Shown here one piece after another: positions 24,472-33,164 of a DNA stretch of 64,000 nucleotides; position 1 is the stretch's first letter; each line of letters begins with the position of its first letter. The DNA is from an uncultured Ignavibacteria bacterium (GTDB lineage: Bacteria; Bacteroidota; Ignavibacteria; Kapaibacteriales; Kapaibacteriaceae). The DNA lies in the NCBI GenBank assembly GCA_903939735.1, contig CAJAIA010000022.1, positions 62,001 to 126,000 of the forward strand. Reading direction: 5' to 3'. The notes under the pieces are model-generated. The model worked only from the letters and a program-made list of their open reading frames with translations. It was not told where the DNA came from and ran no database searches. The position numbers and the translations under genes are program-made.

Positions 24472-25830
24472 ATGCTGATGATACTCCGTCTTTGCTTCTT
24501 CATCGCACTACTTGGACATGCCAGCTGGCTTACTGCTCAGGAGTGGCAAATGGCACTCCCTCAGCGCGCGACGTATTCAATCGCGGTCAATCCGAAGAAT
24601 CCATCATCGCTGCTCGCCGGCAACATGGCTCGCACGATCTTCTCCTCGCTCGACGGTGGTCAGACATGGCAGGAGCTATTTGTAGGTGATCCAGGAGGTG
24701 TTTCGTTAATCACAACGGTGATGTTTCACCCCGTCGACACGACGATCATGTATGCGGGTGGCCTCGGATTTACCGGACTTGATCGGTCAACAAATAGTGG
24801 TGAGACATGGAAGAACGTCTTCGCAGATCCCGTTGGACGCCGGTGTGAGATCCCGAGTGCAAGCGCACTTGCAGTGAACCCTTCCAATCCAGATGTGATG
24901 TACCTGTTGCGAAGTAACCCGGGCATCGTCTATCAAAGCAACGATCGCGGCGAAACGTGGGATTCACTTAGCGCAATTCCTGGCTTGAGTGCAACGGATA
25001 AGATGTTTGCTATCGCCGTAGATCCAAAGGATCCCTCGGTAATGCTCGCAACCGGCGTACGGGCCATAATGTTCCGATCAACAAACGCAGGGCAATCGTG
25101 GACGGCAGTTGATTCACTCCGCACGTGGCCTGATGCAGAGGGTGTACACATCCGCTTTAGCCCGACGAAACCTGGTCGAGTCTATGCTGCGGTACGGTTC
25201 AATCAAGTTTTCTTGACACCGAATGGTGGACTTCACGTTAGCGACGACAATGGCATCACGTGGGCACCAATGAAGTTCACCGACACTGCTGTTAACGCTC
25301 TCGAGATCTACCCTACCAAGAGCGGCGATGAGATCTTTGTTGGTGGTGCATCGACATCAATAAGCCTTCCAGCGCTCAAGGGTGATTCGATTGTCTACCG
25401 CTCACCCGACGGAGGCACAACCTGGCAGGACCTCAGCACAGTCGAGTGGGTTCCCAATGAATTAGACGTCCTCTCGGCTAACGTATGGGGATTTGCACGC
25501 ACAGAGATCGACGGAAGGCCGGAAATCTTGATGGCTACCGAATGCGGCGTGTATCGCTCAACGGCAGTGACATCCGTGAACGAACCAACCGTACAGCAGT
25601 CAGGAGCACTGTCCATCGACTTACATGGAGACGCACTCCGTGTCATGCTCGCAGACCCCTCTGTCGGTGCAACTATTGTGATTGCCGACATGCTTGGTCG
25701 TGTTGTTACGCAGCTTCAGTGTGAGGCCAGCAGTGAGCAGCGGATAGCGTTCCCCGCTGTACCACGTGGCACATACGTTGCATCGGTTGTGTCTGGCACA
25801 CAGCGTGCCGCGATCGTGATTCAACGGTAA
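24472..25830 (+). CDS. secreted BNR-repeat protein with T9SS sorting tail (paralogue 1)
   Basis: A 452-residue exported protein. An in-frame ATG at 24427 lies inside the preceding terminator hairpin, so I use 24472 (MLMILRLCFFIALLGHASWLTAQ, a good signal peptide). Asp-box repeats recur: SLDGGQTWQE, STNSGETWKN, SNDRGETWDS, STNAGQSWTA, SPDGGTTWQD, as in VPS10/BNR propellers. VNPKNPSSLLAGN at the start closely parallels VNPQNPRSLTVGN in the next gene, so the two are tandem paralogues. The C-terminal ~70 residues form a T9SS tail (GATIVIADMLGRVVTQLQ...VPRGTYVASVV...AAIVIQR). No catalytic role is evident; adhesion or binding at the cell surface is inferred. Confidence 0.82.
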   Translation: MLMILRLCFFIALLGHASWLTAQEWQMALPQRATYSIAVNPKNPSSLLAGNMARTIFSSLDGGQTWQELFVGDPGGVSLITTVMFHPVDTTIMYAGGLGFTGLDRSTNSGETWKNVFADPVGRRCEIPSASALAVNPSNPDVMYLLRSNPGIVYQSNDRGETWDSLSAIPGLSATDKMFAIAVDPKDPSVMLATGVRAIMFRSTNAGQSWTAVDSLRTWPDAEGVHIRFSPTKPGRVYAAVRFNQVFLTPNGGLHVSDDNGITWAPMKFTDTAVNALEIYPTKSGDEIFVGGASTSISLPALKGDSIVYRSPDGGTTWQDLSTVEWVPNELDVLSANVWGFARTEIDGRPEILMATECGVYRSTAVTSVNEPTVQQSGALSIDLHGDALRVMLADPSVGATIVIADMLGRVVTQLQCEASSEQRIAFPAVPRGTYVASVVSGTQRAAIVIQR

Positions 25831-25853
25831 TCCCCTCTCTGGAGTATCCTCGC

Positions 25854-27227
25854 ATGCGATTTCATCACCACCTGTGTGTTCTTGCCGTCTTTCTTGCTCT
25901 TGGCATGAGCACAGTCCATGCGCAGCAGTGGAAACTGCTCAATCCAGTTCTATCGCATACGATCGTGGTCAATCCGCAGAATCCGCGCAGTCTCACAGTT
26001 GGGAATTGGGCGAATCAGATCTATCGGTCATGGGATGCAGGCTGGTCTTGGTATCGTTTCGAGATTGGCAGCACAGACGTTTTGAACTTTATCACGTCAC
26101 TCGCAATCTCACATGCTGATACGAACGTCATGCTGGCAGGGGGCTTCTCCTTCGATGGCATTAGGCGTTCAACTGATGGTGGAGCTACGTGGAACCGCGC
26201 GCTCAATGACACAACTGGAAATGGGCGCATGTGGTTTGTCTCCGAGGCCATCCTTGAATCGCATGATACTCCCGGTACATTCTACGCGGCTCGCGGCACA
26301 ACCAATAACGGAATCTGGCGGAGTACGAACAACGGCGCAACATGGGATAGCATTAGCGTTATCTCGCGCGGCATCACACAACAGCTGTGCACCATCGCGC
26401 AACGGCCGGACAGTGGCAATGTGTTCTTTCTCGGCGTAAAGGGTGGACGTATCCTTCGCTCTGAAGATCGGTGCATTACCTGGCGGCCTGTTCCTGTGCT
26501 CAACGGAGCAACAGCAATCCGTGGAGATGCAGAAGTTCCGAAGATTGTATTCTCTCGTGAGAACCCACGGATGGGATATGCCGTTGTCTCTGTGACGTCA
26601 CCTGACTCGCTCGGCAACAACGGTGGTGTGTTGGCTACGGTCGATGGCGGAGCTACCTGGAACCGCATCGGATTTCCAGATACCAGTTTCTGGTCGGTCG
26701 AGGTTACAGATGTACCTACGAACGTCGTTGTTGGTGGATTTCGGATCTCCAATCGTCCAACAATCTTGGTCGGTGATGGTCTGATCTTCGCATCGACCAC
26801 AGGGGGTACCAAGTGGGACCGGTTCGATGACATCGTTTGGGGACAGAACGAGCTGGACGATACCCTACGCAATGCATGGGTGCTGCGCTTCGAGCCAGTC
26901 CTGCGCAAACTCTACCTTGCTGCAGGCACAGGGACGTTCGTCAGCGATGTGCCTGTAAGCGTGGATGAAACGACAGTCACGGACGCGCACAGCGATCTAC
27001 AATGTTCGATCGATGGAACGATGCTGGTCGTACGCGATCAACAGACACGTTCGTCGGCATCCACATGGGCGCTGTATTCGATGCAAGGCACACGTGTTGT
27101 TGGTGGACCAATCACATCGCCCCAGGGTGAACGCATCTCGATTGGGAACCTCCCCCAGGGTCAGTACTTGTTGACGTGGGGTGACGACCAATACTTCCGC
27201 ACAGCGCACATAACGATCGTACGCTAA
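25854..27227 (+). CDS. secreted BNR-repeat protein with T9SS sorting tail (paralogue 2)
   Basis: A 457-residue exported protein with signal peptide MRFHHHLCVLAVFLALGMSTVHAQ and a plausible TGGAG 14 bases before the ATG. It has the same architecture as its upstream neighbour: Asp-box motifs STDGGATWNR, STNNGATWDS, TVDGGATWNR and a C-terminal T9SS-like segment (TWALYSMQGTRVVGGPI...LPQGQYLLTW...AHITIVR). It begins 23 bases after the neighbour's stop codon, so they are probably co-transcribed products of a tandem duplication. The C-terminal tail is more diverged than in the other cargo proteins of the window. Confidence 0.82.
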   Translation: MRFHHHLCVLAVFLALGMSTVHAQQWKLLNPVLSHTIVVNPQNPRSLTVGNWANQIYRSWDAGWSWYRFEIGSTDVLNFITSLAISHADTNVMLAGGFSFDGIRRSTDGGATWNRALNDTTGNGRMWFVSEAILESHDTPGTFYAARGTTNNGIWRSTNNGATWDSISVISRGITQQLCTIAQRPDSGNVFFLGVKGGRILRSEDRCITWRPVPVLNGATAIRGDAEVPKIVFSRENPRMGYAVVSVTSPDSLGNNGGVLATVDGGATWNRIGFPDTSFWSVEVTDVPTNVVVGGFRISNRPTILVGDGLIFASTTGGTKWDRFDDIVWGQNELDDTLRNAWVLRFEPVLRKLYLAAGTGTFVSDVPVSVDETTVTDAHSDLQCSIDGTMLVVRDQQTRSSASTWALYSMQGTRVVGGPITSPQGERISIGNLPQGQYLLTWGDDQYFRTAHITIVR

Positions 27228-27233
27228 ACCAGC

Positions 27234-28253
27234 TTACATCGTAAGATTGGTATCGACCGTATCGAGCACGACCGTATTCTCAAGTGCGCCAAGTCGGTCA
27301 ATTGTGCAGGTAACCACATCTCCGGGCTTAAGCCACCAGGCTGGATCGTATACCTTTGATCCGTTGAGCTCGAGGAAACATCCGGTGCCGCACGTTCCAC
27401 TGCCGATCACATCGCCAGGATAGAGCGTCACACCATACGACGCGCGCTCAATGATCTGCGCGAATGTCCACGTCATATCCTTGACGTTGCCACGCGAGAC
27501 CTTGTTCCCGTTGATCACCGTTGTCATCTCGAGGTCATACTGATTACCGGTAGGCGTCGTTGTTGTGACGTCGGCAAGGTCATCGAGCGTTACAAGCCAC
27601 GGACCGAGTGTTGTGGCAAAATCCTTGCCCTTGGCCGGACCCAGGTTGAGCTTCATCTCAAGCATCTGAAGATCCCGCGCACTCCAGTCATTCATCACCA
27701 TCAATCCAGCAACGTATGCATCTGCATCGGCCGCCTTGATGTTACGTCCCTGCTTACCGATCACAATCGCGCACTCGAGCTCGAAGTCGAGCTTTCCGAG
27801 GTGGAGATCCTGCACATGCACGTCACCAGGACCAGATACGGCTTGGTGATTGGTGAAGTAGAAGATCGGAATCATATCAAACTCAGGGATCATCTCAACA
27901 CCACGGTTTCGGCGTGCAGCTTCCACGTGCTGTCGAAATGCATAGCCATCACGCATTGATGTTGGATGCGGAACTGGCGAGCACAGAGTTGCACCCTCTT
28001 GCTGCATCGACACACTATGTTGCGTTGACGTATCGGCCACAAGGAACCACGACATCACCGTACGTGCATCCTGCATCGCTGCATCTCCCATTCGGAGGAA
28101 CGTCAGCATATCCGATGGAAGTGCATCGCACGTAAGGCGTGTATTGCCTAACTCGCGAGCCTTTTCGTGTGCCCGTGCACAATCAATAATGCGGTCTGCT
28201 GCAAGAATGCCAAGTCGCTCTGCTGCATTGTCGAGATAGGTCACAAGCTTCAT
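27234..28253 (-). CDS. fumarylacetoacetate hydrolase (FAH) family protein
   Basis: A 339-residue cytoplasmic enzyme of the FAH superfamily, which cleaves or decarboxylates beta-keto acids, often in aromatic-compound or amino-acid breakdown. The core shows the metal-site acidic motif region DFELECAIVIGKQGRNI, then MVMNDWSARDLQ and, near the end, GDVIGSGTCGTGCFLEL. The N-terminal ~100 residues form the smaller domain seen in two-domain FAH proteins. No homogentisate pathway genes are present, so the exact substrate is open. It is the last gene of a minus-strand run starting with the metallo-hydrolase at 31010, 56 bases after the glycosyltransferase. Confidence 0.88.
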   Translation of the reverse strand: MKLVTYLDNAAERLGILAADRIIDCARAHEKARELGNTRLTCDALPSDMLTFLRMGDAAMQDARTVMSWFLVADTSTQHSVSMQQEGATLCSPVPHPTSMRDGYAFRQHVEAARRNRGVEMIPEFDMIPIFYFTNHQAVSGPGDVHVQDLHLGKLDFELECAIVIGKQGRNIKAADADAYVAGLMVMNDWSARDLQMLEMKLNLGPAKGKDFATTLGPWLVTLDDLADVTTTTPTGNQYDLEMTTVINGNKVSRGNVKDMTWTFAQIIERASYGVTLYPGDVIGSGTCGTGCFLELNGSKVYDPAWWLKPGDVVTCTIDRLGALENTVVLDTVDTNLTM

Positions 28254-28309
28254 ACGGGTGCGTAAAGTTCAGATGTGTTAGAGCTGCAAACGTCCTGCGG
28301 GGCGTCGGA

Positions 28310-29764
28310 TTAGCGTCCGAGTGCGTGGCGCAGCGACAGTGTTCCCACTGTGCCGAAACCGATGAGGAACATCAGCTGAAACGGAATAGCTGCGATCTCG
28401 AGGTACGAGATCGACGTAAAGATGCCGAAGACAAAGTAGGCTGCTAGTGCGAGCTCGACGAACACGATCCAACTGATATTCTTCTGCACATAGCGCTTCT
28501 TACGCCAGTCATCGCCATTGGCTTCGATCTTGTACTTCGGTGTGCGCTTGAACTCCGTCTTGCGACCAATAAGTGCCTCGAACACAGCGCGTGTGTTGTT
28601 GACAGCCAGACCCATGGAACCCGCCATAAAGACTGGGAACAACAGCAAACGACGTTGCCAATCAAGGTGAATGGCGCGCTGAGCATAGGTGTAGAAGAGG
28701 AAGGTCGAGATACTAGCCAGCACGAAGATGGACATCATGCTGAAGAACGCATCATAGCCCCCAACTTCATTCTTGATAATCACGATTGGAACATTCAAGA
28801 ATGCAACCATCATGATGAAGGGGAACACAATGTTGCTCGTCAAGTGCACGGTGCATTCAAGCTTGTGCTTGAGTGACAGCTTGCTGCGCCATACTGTTGG
28901 GAGAAGCTTCTTGGCCGTTTCGACAGCGCCCTTCGTCCAGCGGAATTGCTGCGTCTTGAGCGAGTTGATATCTGCAGGCAGTTCGGCCGGCGATGTCACG
29001 TCGTTAAGAAACACGAAACGCCATCCGTTGAGCTGCGCGCGGTACGACAGATCCAGGTCTTCAGCGAGTGTGTCGCTGTGCCAATTGCCTGCATCGACGA
29101 TTGTCGCCTTGCGCCAAACGCCGCCCGTGCCATTGAAGTTGATAAAGAAGCCAGCCTTATGACGAATCTGTTGTTCGATGACGAAGTGTCCGTCGAGAGC
29201 AAGTGCTTGTGCACGCGTCAGGAATGAATACTCTTCGTTGAGGTGCTCCCAGCGCGTCTGAACCATGCCGACTTCCGGGTCTGCGAAATACGGCACCGTT
29301 TTCATCAAGAAGTCCGGGTGCGGCACGAAGTCAGCATCAAAGATTGCAATGTACTCGCCCCGTGCAACTGCAAGACCTTCCTTGAGTGCACCGGCCTTGT
29401 ACCCTTGACGATTCGTGCGATGAATATGCTTGATATCAAATCCCTCGAGCTGGAATCGTTCTGCCAGCTTCTTTGAGAGTTCGACCGTCTCGTCTGTTGA
29501 ATCGTCGAGCAGTTGAATCTCGAGACGATCCTTTGGGTACTCGATCGCGCACACTGCTTCGACCAAACGATCGACAACATACAGTTCGTTGTAGAACGGC
29601 AGTTGAATCGTGACCAGTGGCAACTCTTCAGTTGAGACCGGCGGGTCCTTATGGACAATCTTCTGCGTCTTGTGATAGTAGTAGATCATCACAAGGCCGT
29701 GCAAACCAAATGCGAATAGCACGCACAGCGATACGAAGTAGGCGCCGAGGAGGAAATCTTCCAT
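28310..29764 (-). CDS. membrane glycosyltransferase family 2 (cellulose-synthase-like)
   Basis: A processive-type inverting glycosyltransferase of 484 residues in the inner membrane. I take the ATG at 29764 (MEDFLLGAYFV). One N-terminal membrane segment is followed by the catalytic domain with LPLVTIQLPFYNE, LLDDSTDETVE (UDP-binding Asp), FDADFVPHPDF (DxD), TLAEDLDLSYRAQLNGW (catalytic base region) and QQFRWTKG (Q..RW). Four or more C-terminal membrane helices follow. This is the CESA-like layout used for beta-glucans and related polymers, but no BcsB or PilZ partner is present. It follows an LptE-like lipoprotein gene, suggesting an envelope polysaccharide. Confidence 0.9.
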   Translation of the reverse strand: MEDFLLGAYFVSLCVLFAFGLHGLVMIYYYHKTQKIVHKDPPVSTEELPLVTIQLPFYNELYVVDRLVEAVCAIEYPKDRLEIQLLDDSTDETVELSKKLAERFQLEGFDIKHIHRTNRQGYKAGALKEGLAVARGEYIAIFDADFVPHPDFLMKTVPYFADPEVGMVQTRWEHLNEEYSFLTRAQALALDGHFVIEQQIRHKAGFFINFNGTGGVWRKATIVDAGNWHSDTLAEDLDLSYRAQLNGWRFVFLNDVTSPAELPADINSLKTQQFRWTKGAVETAKKLLPTVWRSKLSLKHKLECTVHLTSNIVFPFIMMVAFLNVPIVIIKNEVGGYDAFFSMMSIFVLASISTFLFYTYAQRAIHLDWQRRLLLFPVFMAGSMGLAVNNTRAVFEALIGRKTEFKRTPKYKIEANGDDWRKKRYVQKNISWIVFVELALAAYFVFGIFTSISYLEIAAIPFQLMFLIGFGTVGTLSLRHALGR

Positions 29765-29823
29765 GGACGGAGTTGAACCCTGGTGATACAAGAGCAGTCA
29801 AAAAGTCTTCGGGAGAAGACCGC

Positions 29824-30360
29824 TCACCAGTCGGAGACCACCGCAAGGAGAATGTCGTCGGCGATGCGTCGGATCGCACGGTCGGCAGCAAGTCGCCTGC
29901 CCTCCGTCGCGTCAACCACATCATAGACGTCGAAATTTTCGAACGTCTTCTTCCACACTACCTTGTTCTTCACAGCATCGAAGTACTCAACTTCGACTGC
30001 CACGACGATGCGACGTTGATTCTCGAGATCACCTGTTTGAATCGTAACAATCTGGTCTTGTACACGAGTCAGAATGGGAGAGATCCGAGCATCACCGTTG
30101 TCTTCAACTACCTGAACGGTGTTGTCGCTTCGGAATCGTCGCACGAGCGTCTCCGTGCAGAACTCGCGAAATGTAGGGTCGCCAAATCCACTGCGGTCGA
30201 TAACCGAGTTTATGGAGATGGTTGAGATATGTTCAGGAACACTTCCCCCACGGAACGAGTAGCACGATGTCAGCGCACATGCGATGAGCACCAAAGCACC
30301 ATGCGAAAGTAGATGCTTTATGGTGTGAGCTTCATGAAGGAAGGATGAAAGGTTTTTCAT
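29824..30360 (-). CDS. LptE-like outer-membrane lipoprotein
   Basis: A 178-residue lipoprotein. The N-terminus carries a long charged leader before the hydrophobic stretch and lipobox (LVLIACALTSC, Cys33). The mature part, CYSFRGGSVPEHISTISINSV..., then RRFRSDNTVQVVEDNGDARISPILTRVQDQ and VEVEYFDAVKNKVVWKKTFENFDVYD, matches the pattern of the Bacteroidota LptE family (plug of the LptD lipopolysaccharide translocon). The start codon overlaps the stop of the upstream metallo-hydrolase gene (ATGA), so a shorter start is less likely. LptD is not in the window. Assignment is by pattern and moderately secure. Confidence 0.8.
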   Translation of the reverse strand: MKNLSSFLHEAHTIKHLLSHGALVLIACALTSCYSFRGGSVPEHISTISINSVIDRSGFGDPTFREFCTETLVRRFRSDNTVQVVEDNGDARISPILTRVQDQIVTIQTGDLENQRRIVVAVEVEYFDAVKNKVVWKKTFENFDVYDVVDATEGRRLAADRAIRRIADDILLAVVSDW

Positions 30361-31010
30361 CGTGCGGCCTCACCCACAAAAGGGTTCGTGATACGCTCAT
30401 GTCCGATGGTTGTCGTTGGGCCATGTCCAGGGAAAACCTGGAAGTCATCGTCGAGGAGAAACAGGACTTCGCGAATGGAGCGAAGGAGTGTTTCTTCGTC
30501 GCCCCCTGGCAAATCTACCCTACCAACACTTCCGGCGAAGAGCGTATCGCCAGCAAACACGCGTTGCGTGGAATCGTCGACGAAGCACACACCGCCCTCG
30601 GTATGCCCAGGAGTATGCAGAACGCGCAGGGGCGGCATGCCGCCGACCGGCGTGATGATGGTTGTATCGTTGGTCATGCAGTCGACCGTCTCAACCGGTT
30701 CGATGGTAAACGGTAGGGGCCAGATGGTATGCTTCATCGGGTCGGTCAGCCGATAGAGATCGGCGTGATGTACAACGACCCGAGCGCCTGTTGCTTGCTG
30801 GAGCGCTTGGCAGTCGGCCGTATGATCCCAGTGCGTATGGGTTAGCAAGATGTCCGTGATCCGCACGCCCAAGCGTTCGGCCTCGGCCAGGACCTGCTGC
30901 GCAGATTGGTATGGGGCGTCGATCACATACGCCGTGCCTGTGTCGGGTGAACTTACCATGTAGCACCAGGTGGCAACGGGCGGACATTCAAGGGCGAAGA
31001 CTGAAGTCAT
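30357..31010 (-). CDS. MBL-fold metallo-hydrolase, glyoxalase II-like
   Basis: A 217-residue cytoplasmic binuclear zinc hydrolase of the metallo-beta-lactamase fold. The metal motif THTHWDHTAD is complete, followed by the His in HTPGHTEGGVCF, the bridging Asp in FAGDTLFAGSVGRVDLPGG and the final His in FPGHGPTT. The AGDTLF..G.GR.D motif is that of glyoxalase II-like and persulfide-dioxygenase-like enzymes; with no rhodanese partner I leave the substrate open. A TAACTTCG box sits three bases before the ATG. It heads a transcript with the LptE-like, glycosyltransferase and FAH-family genes. Confidence 0.9.
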   Translation of the reverse strand: MTSVFALECPPVATWCYMVSSPDTGTAYVIDAPYQSAQQVLAEAERLGVRITDILLTHTHWDHTADCQALQQATGARVVVHHADLYRLTDPMKHTIWPLPFTIEPVETVDCMTNDTTIITPVGGMPPLRVLHTPGHTEGGVCFVDDSTQRVFAGDTLFAGSVGRVDLPGGDEETLLRSIREVLFLLDDDFQVFPGHGPTTTIGHERITNPFVGEAAR

Positions 31011-31013
31011 GAA

Positions 31014-31021
31014 CGAAGTTA
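31014..31021 (-). promoter_or_regulatory. probable -7 element (TAACTTCG) abutting the metallo-hydrolase start
   Basis: One mismatch from TAnnTTTG. Only three bases (TTC) separate it from the ATG at 31010, so the mRNA would be leaderless. Confidence 0.45.
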
Positions 31022-31053
31022 CGGACCACGCTGGATGGAACCCTTGCGGATTG

Positions 31054-31061
31054 TATCTTTG
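31054..31061 (+). promoter_or_regulatory. -7 promoter element (TATCTTTG) for nuoAB-anmK
   Basis: An exact TAnnTTTG match, 28 bases before the nuoA ATG and back to back with the minus-strand element at 31014. Confidence 0.62.
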
Positions 31062-31089
31062 TTATCGTCATCAATCAATTACACGCGCT

Positions 31090-31461
31090 ATGGAACAAGC
31101 TCCAACAGTTGTCAACTACGTGCCACTGATGGTCATGATCATCATTGGTGTCATCTTCGGTCTGACGAACATCTTCGCAGCTGAATTTCTTGGCCCACGC
31201 AAGAGCACACGTGCGAAGCTCTCTACCTACGAGTCGGGCATGGAGCCAGTGAAGACAGCCCGCGAGCGCTTCACGGTGAAGTTCTATCTCGTAGCTATGA
31301 TGTTCATCTTGTTCGACATCGAAATCGTGTTCATGTATCCTTGGGCTGTGCAGATGCGCGAGCTCGGCGGATACGGACTTGCAGCCATGGTTCTTTTCAT
31401 GGTACTTCTGTTCAGTGGCTACCTCTACGTCATTAAGAAAGGTGCTCTCCGATGGGATTGA
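31090..31461 (+). CDS. nuoA: NADH-quinone oxidoreductase subunit A
   Basis: Small membrane subunit of complex I at the junction with the peripheral arm, 123 residues with three helices. I use the ATG at 31090, downstream of the promoter; the frame is open further upstream but that sequence is not NuoA-like. Signatures are [44 protein letters not shown] (including the conserved acidic residues and FDIE). Its last ten bases overlap nuoB, which is unusual and implies translational coupling. It is separated from the other nuo genes. Confidence 0.96.
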   Translation: MEQAPTVVNYVPLMVMIIIGVIFGLTNIFAAEFLGPRKSTRAKLSTYESGMEPVKTARERFTVKFYLVAMMFILFDIEIVFMYPWAVQMRELGGYGLAAMVLFMVLLFSGYLYVIKKGALRWD

Positions 31462-31985
31462 ACGAGCAAATCGCACGCGACGGCTTCGTCACAACGACAG
31501 TCGAATCCCTCGTCACGTGGGCTCAAAAGAATTCGCTCTGGCCGATGCCGATGGGCATTTCCTGCTGTGCTATCGAGATGATGGCGTTCGGTGGACCCCG
31601 CGCTGACTCGTCACGCTTTGGTTCGGAACGCTTTTCGTTTTCACCACGCCAAGCTGACTTGATGATTGTTGCCGGTACGGTAACCTACAAGATGGCATGG
31701 GTTGTGAAGAAGGTGTGGGACCAAATGCCGGATCCAAAGTGGTGCATCGCTATGGGCGTGTGCACATCAACGGGTGGCATGTTCCGTTCGTACCCTGTCG
31801 TCCAGGGTATCGATCAGTTCCTTCCCGTCGATGCCTACGTCTCTGGTTGCCCACCGCGTCCAGAAGCACTGATGAAGGCCCTGATGTACATTCAGGAAAA
31901 GGTCGACCGCTCAAAGCCACAATTGGCCAATTTCGGCAAGGACTCAGGCGATATTCGTCGTTCTGATCTGATCGTTACACCGTAA
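31452..31985 (+). CDS. nuoB: NADH-quinone oxidoreductase subunit B
   Basis: Peripheral subunit of complex I holding the terminal [4Fe-4S] cluster N2 that reduces quinone. The 177-residue protein has the tandem cysteines in [10 protein letters not shown], the third ligand in GVCTSTGG and the fourth in [11 protein letters not shown]. Full length. The start overlaps nuoA and the stop (TAA) overlaps the anmK ATG by one base. nuoC and nuoD, which normally follow, are replaced here by anmK. Confidence 0.97.
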   Translation: MGLNEQIARDGFVTTTVESLVTWAQKNSLWPMPMGISCCAIEMMAFGGPRADSSRFGSERFSFSPRQADLMIVAGTVTYKMAWVVKKVWDQMPDPKWCIAMGVCTSTGGMFRSYPVVQGIDQFLPVDAYVSGCPPRPEALMKALMYIQEKVDRSKPQLANFGKDSGDIRRSDLIVTP

Positions 31986-33079
31986 TGCTCATTGCCGGAA
32001 TCATGACGGGCACGTCGCTCGATGCGATCGACGTAGCAGTCTGTGACATTCAACACAAGGGAGATCGCCACGCGATTTCCCTTGTTGCATTTTCGACCTA
32101 CCCGTACGCAGACGACACCATAGCGAAGATTCGTGCAGCAGTGTCTGAGCAGGCCTCAATGCAGGATCTATGTGATATCCCGTTTGCACTTGCGCATGAT
32201 TACGCATCGGCAATCCGAGATCTGCTCGTCACGCACGCCATCGAAGCAGTTGCGATCCATGGTCAAACCTTGTGGCACCACCCACCGGTATCAACGTGGC
32301 AAGCCGCCTCGGGCTCAGCACTCTCCGCACTGCTCAGTCTTCCTGTAGTATCGGGCTTCCGCGATGCCGATGTCGCACTTGGTGGACAAGGGGCTCCCCT
32401 GGTTCCGGTGTTCGATGCGGCAACACTGGCAAGCGATCACGATGTTGTAGCGCTTAACATCGGCGGGATGGCAAACATCACGATCCTGCCGTCGGGCGCT
32501 GACTCGACGGCTATACGCGCGTTCGATACAGGACCGGGCAATGTGTGGATTGATGCCGCTGCTCGCATCACCTTCGGGATGTCGTACGACGCCAACGGTG
32601 CGACTGCGCGCGCAGGTGTGGTGATACGATCATTCTTCGACGAGTTGCAGCGCCTGCCCTACTTCGCGGCCGTCCCCCCGAAGTCCACCGGACGTGAGGT
32701 GTTCTCAGAGGCAGAGGCACGCCGATTGATCACTCGCTACGCACATCCGTCTGCCCCTCTTGAAGATGTACTAAGCACCATGACCGAACTCACCGCATGG
32801 TCGATTGCTGATCATGTTAGTCGGTATGCCCCCTCAACAACAACAATCATTGCCTCTGGTGGTGGTGTGAAGAACTCGTTCCTCATGGAACGCTTGCAGG
32901 CGCACTGCGCCGAGCGTGGACTGAGCGCGGTCGTACAGATCCACCCACATGCAGATGCGAAGGAGGCAATGGCCTTCGCCTATCTGGGCTGGTGCACGCT
33001 GCAGGGTCTTCCTGGAAATATCCCATCAGTAACCGGTGCACGCGCAGCGGTTGTGCTCGGCACGGTCGCACGTGCATAA
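31985..33079 (+). CDS. anmK: anhydro-N-acetylmuramic acid kinase
   Basis: Cytoplasmic enzyme that phosphorylates and opens 1,6-anhydro-MurNAc released during peptidoglycan turnover, feeding it back as MurNAc-6-phosphate. The 364-residue protein has the ATPase-fold motifs IAGIMTGTSLDAIDVAV, IHGQTLWHHP, FRDADVALGGQGAPLVPVFD, LNIGGMANIT, FDTGPGNVWID and ASGGGVKNSFLMERL. The start codon overlaps the nuoB stop (TAATG), so it is translated from the nuoAB transcript although the pathways are unrelated. A MurQ etherase partner is not visible. Confidence 0.95.
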   Translation: MLIAGIMTGTSLDAIDVAVCDIQHKGDRHAISLVAFSTYPYADDTIAKIRAAVSEQASMQDLCDIPFALAHDYASAIRDLLVTHAIEAVAIHGQTLWHHPPVSTWQAASGSALSALLSLPVVSGFRDADVALGGQGAPLVPVFDAATLASDHDVVALNIGGMANITILPSGADSTAIRAFDTGPGNVWIDAAARITFGMSYDANGATARAGVVIRSFFDELQRLPYFAAVPPKSTGREVFSEAEARRLITRYAHPSAPLEDVLSTMTELTAWSIADHVSRYAPSTTTIIASGGGVKNSFLMERLQAHCAERGLSAVVQIHPHADAKEAMAFAYLGWCTLQGLPGNIPSVTGARAAVVLGTVARA

Positions 33080-33164
33080 CTCGTCAGGAGTGAACTCCAC
33101 AAAGCACTCCGGTGTTTCGTAGTTTTGCGTCCTCTTTATTAACGTTTTTCGACAGGCCCGCGTC

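Noticed and set aside
33087-33110. A GGAGTG...CACTCC hairpin between anmK and the acyl-CoA dehydrogenase
   Set aside because: A six-base stem with a 12-base loop and no immediate T tract is too weak to call a terminator or regulatory RNA.
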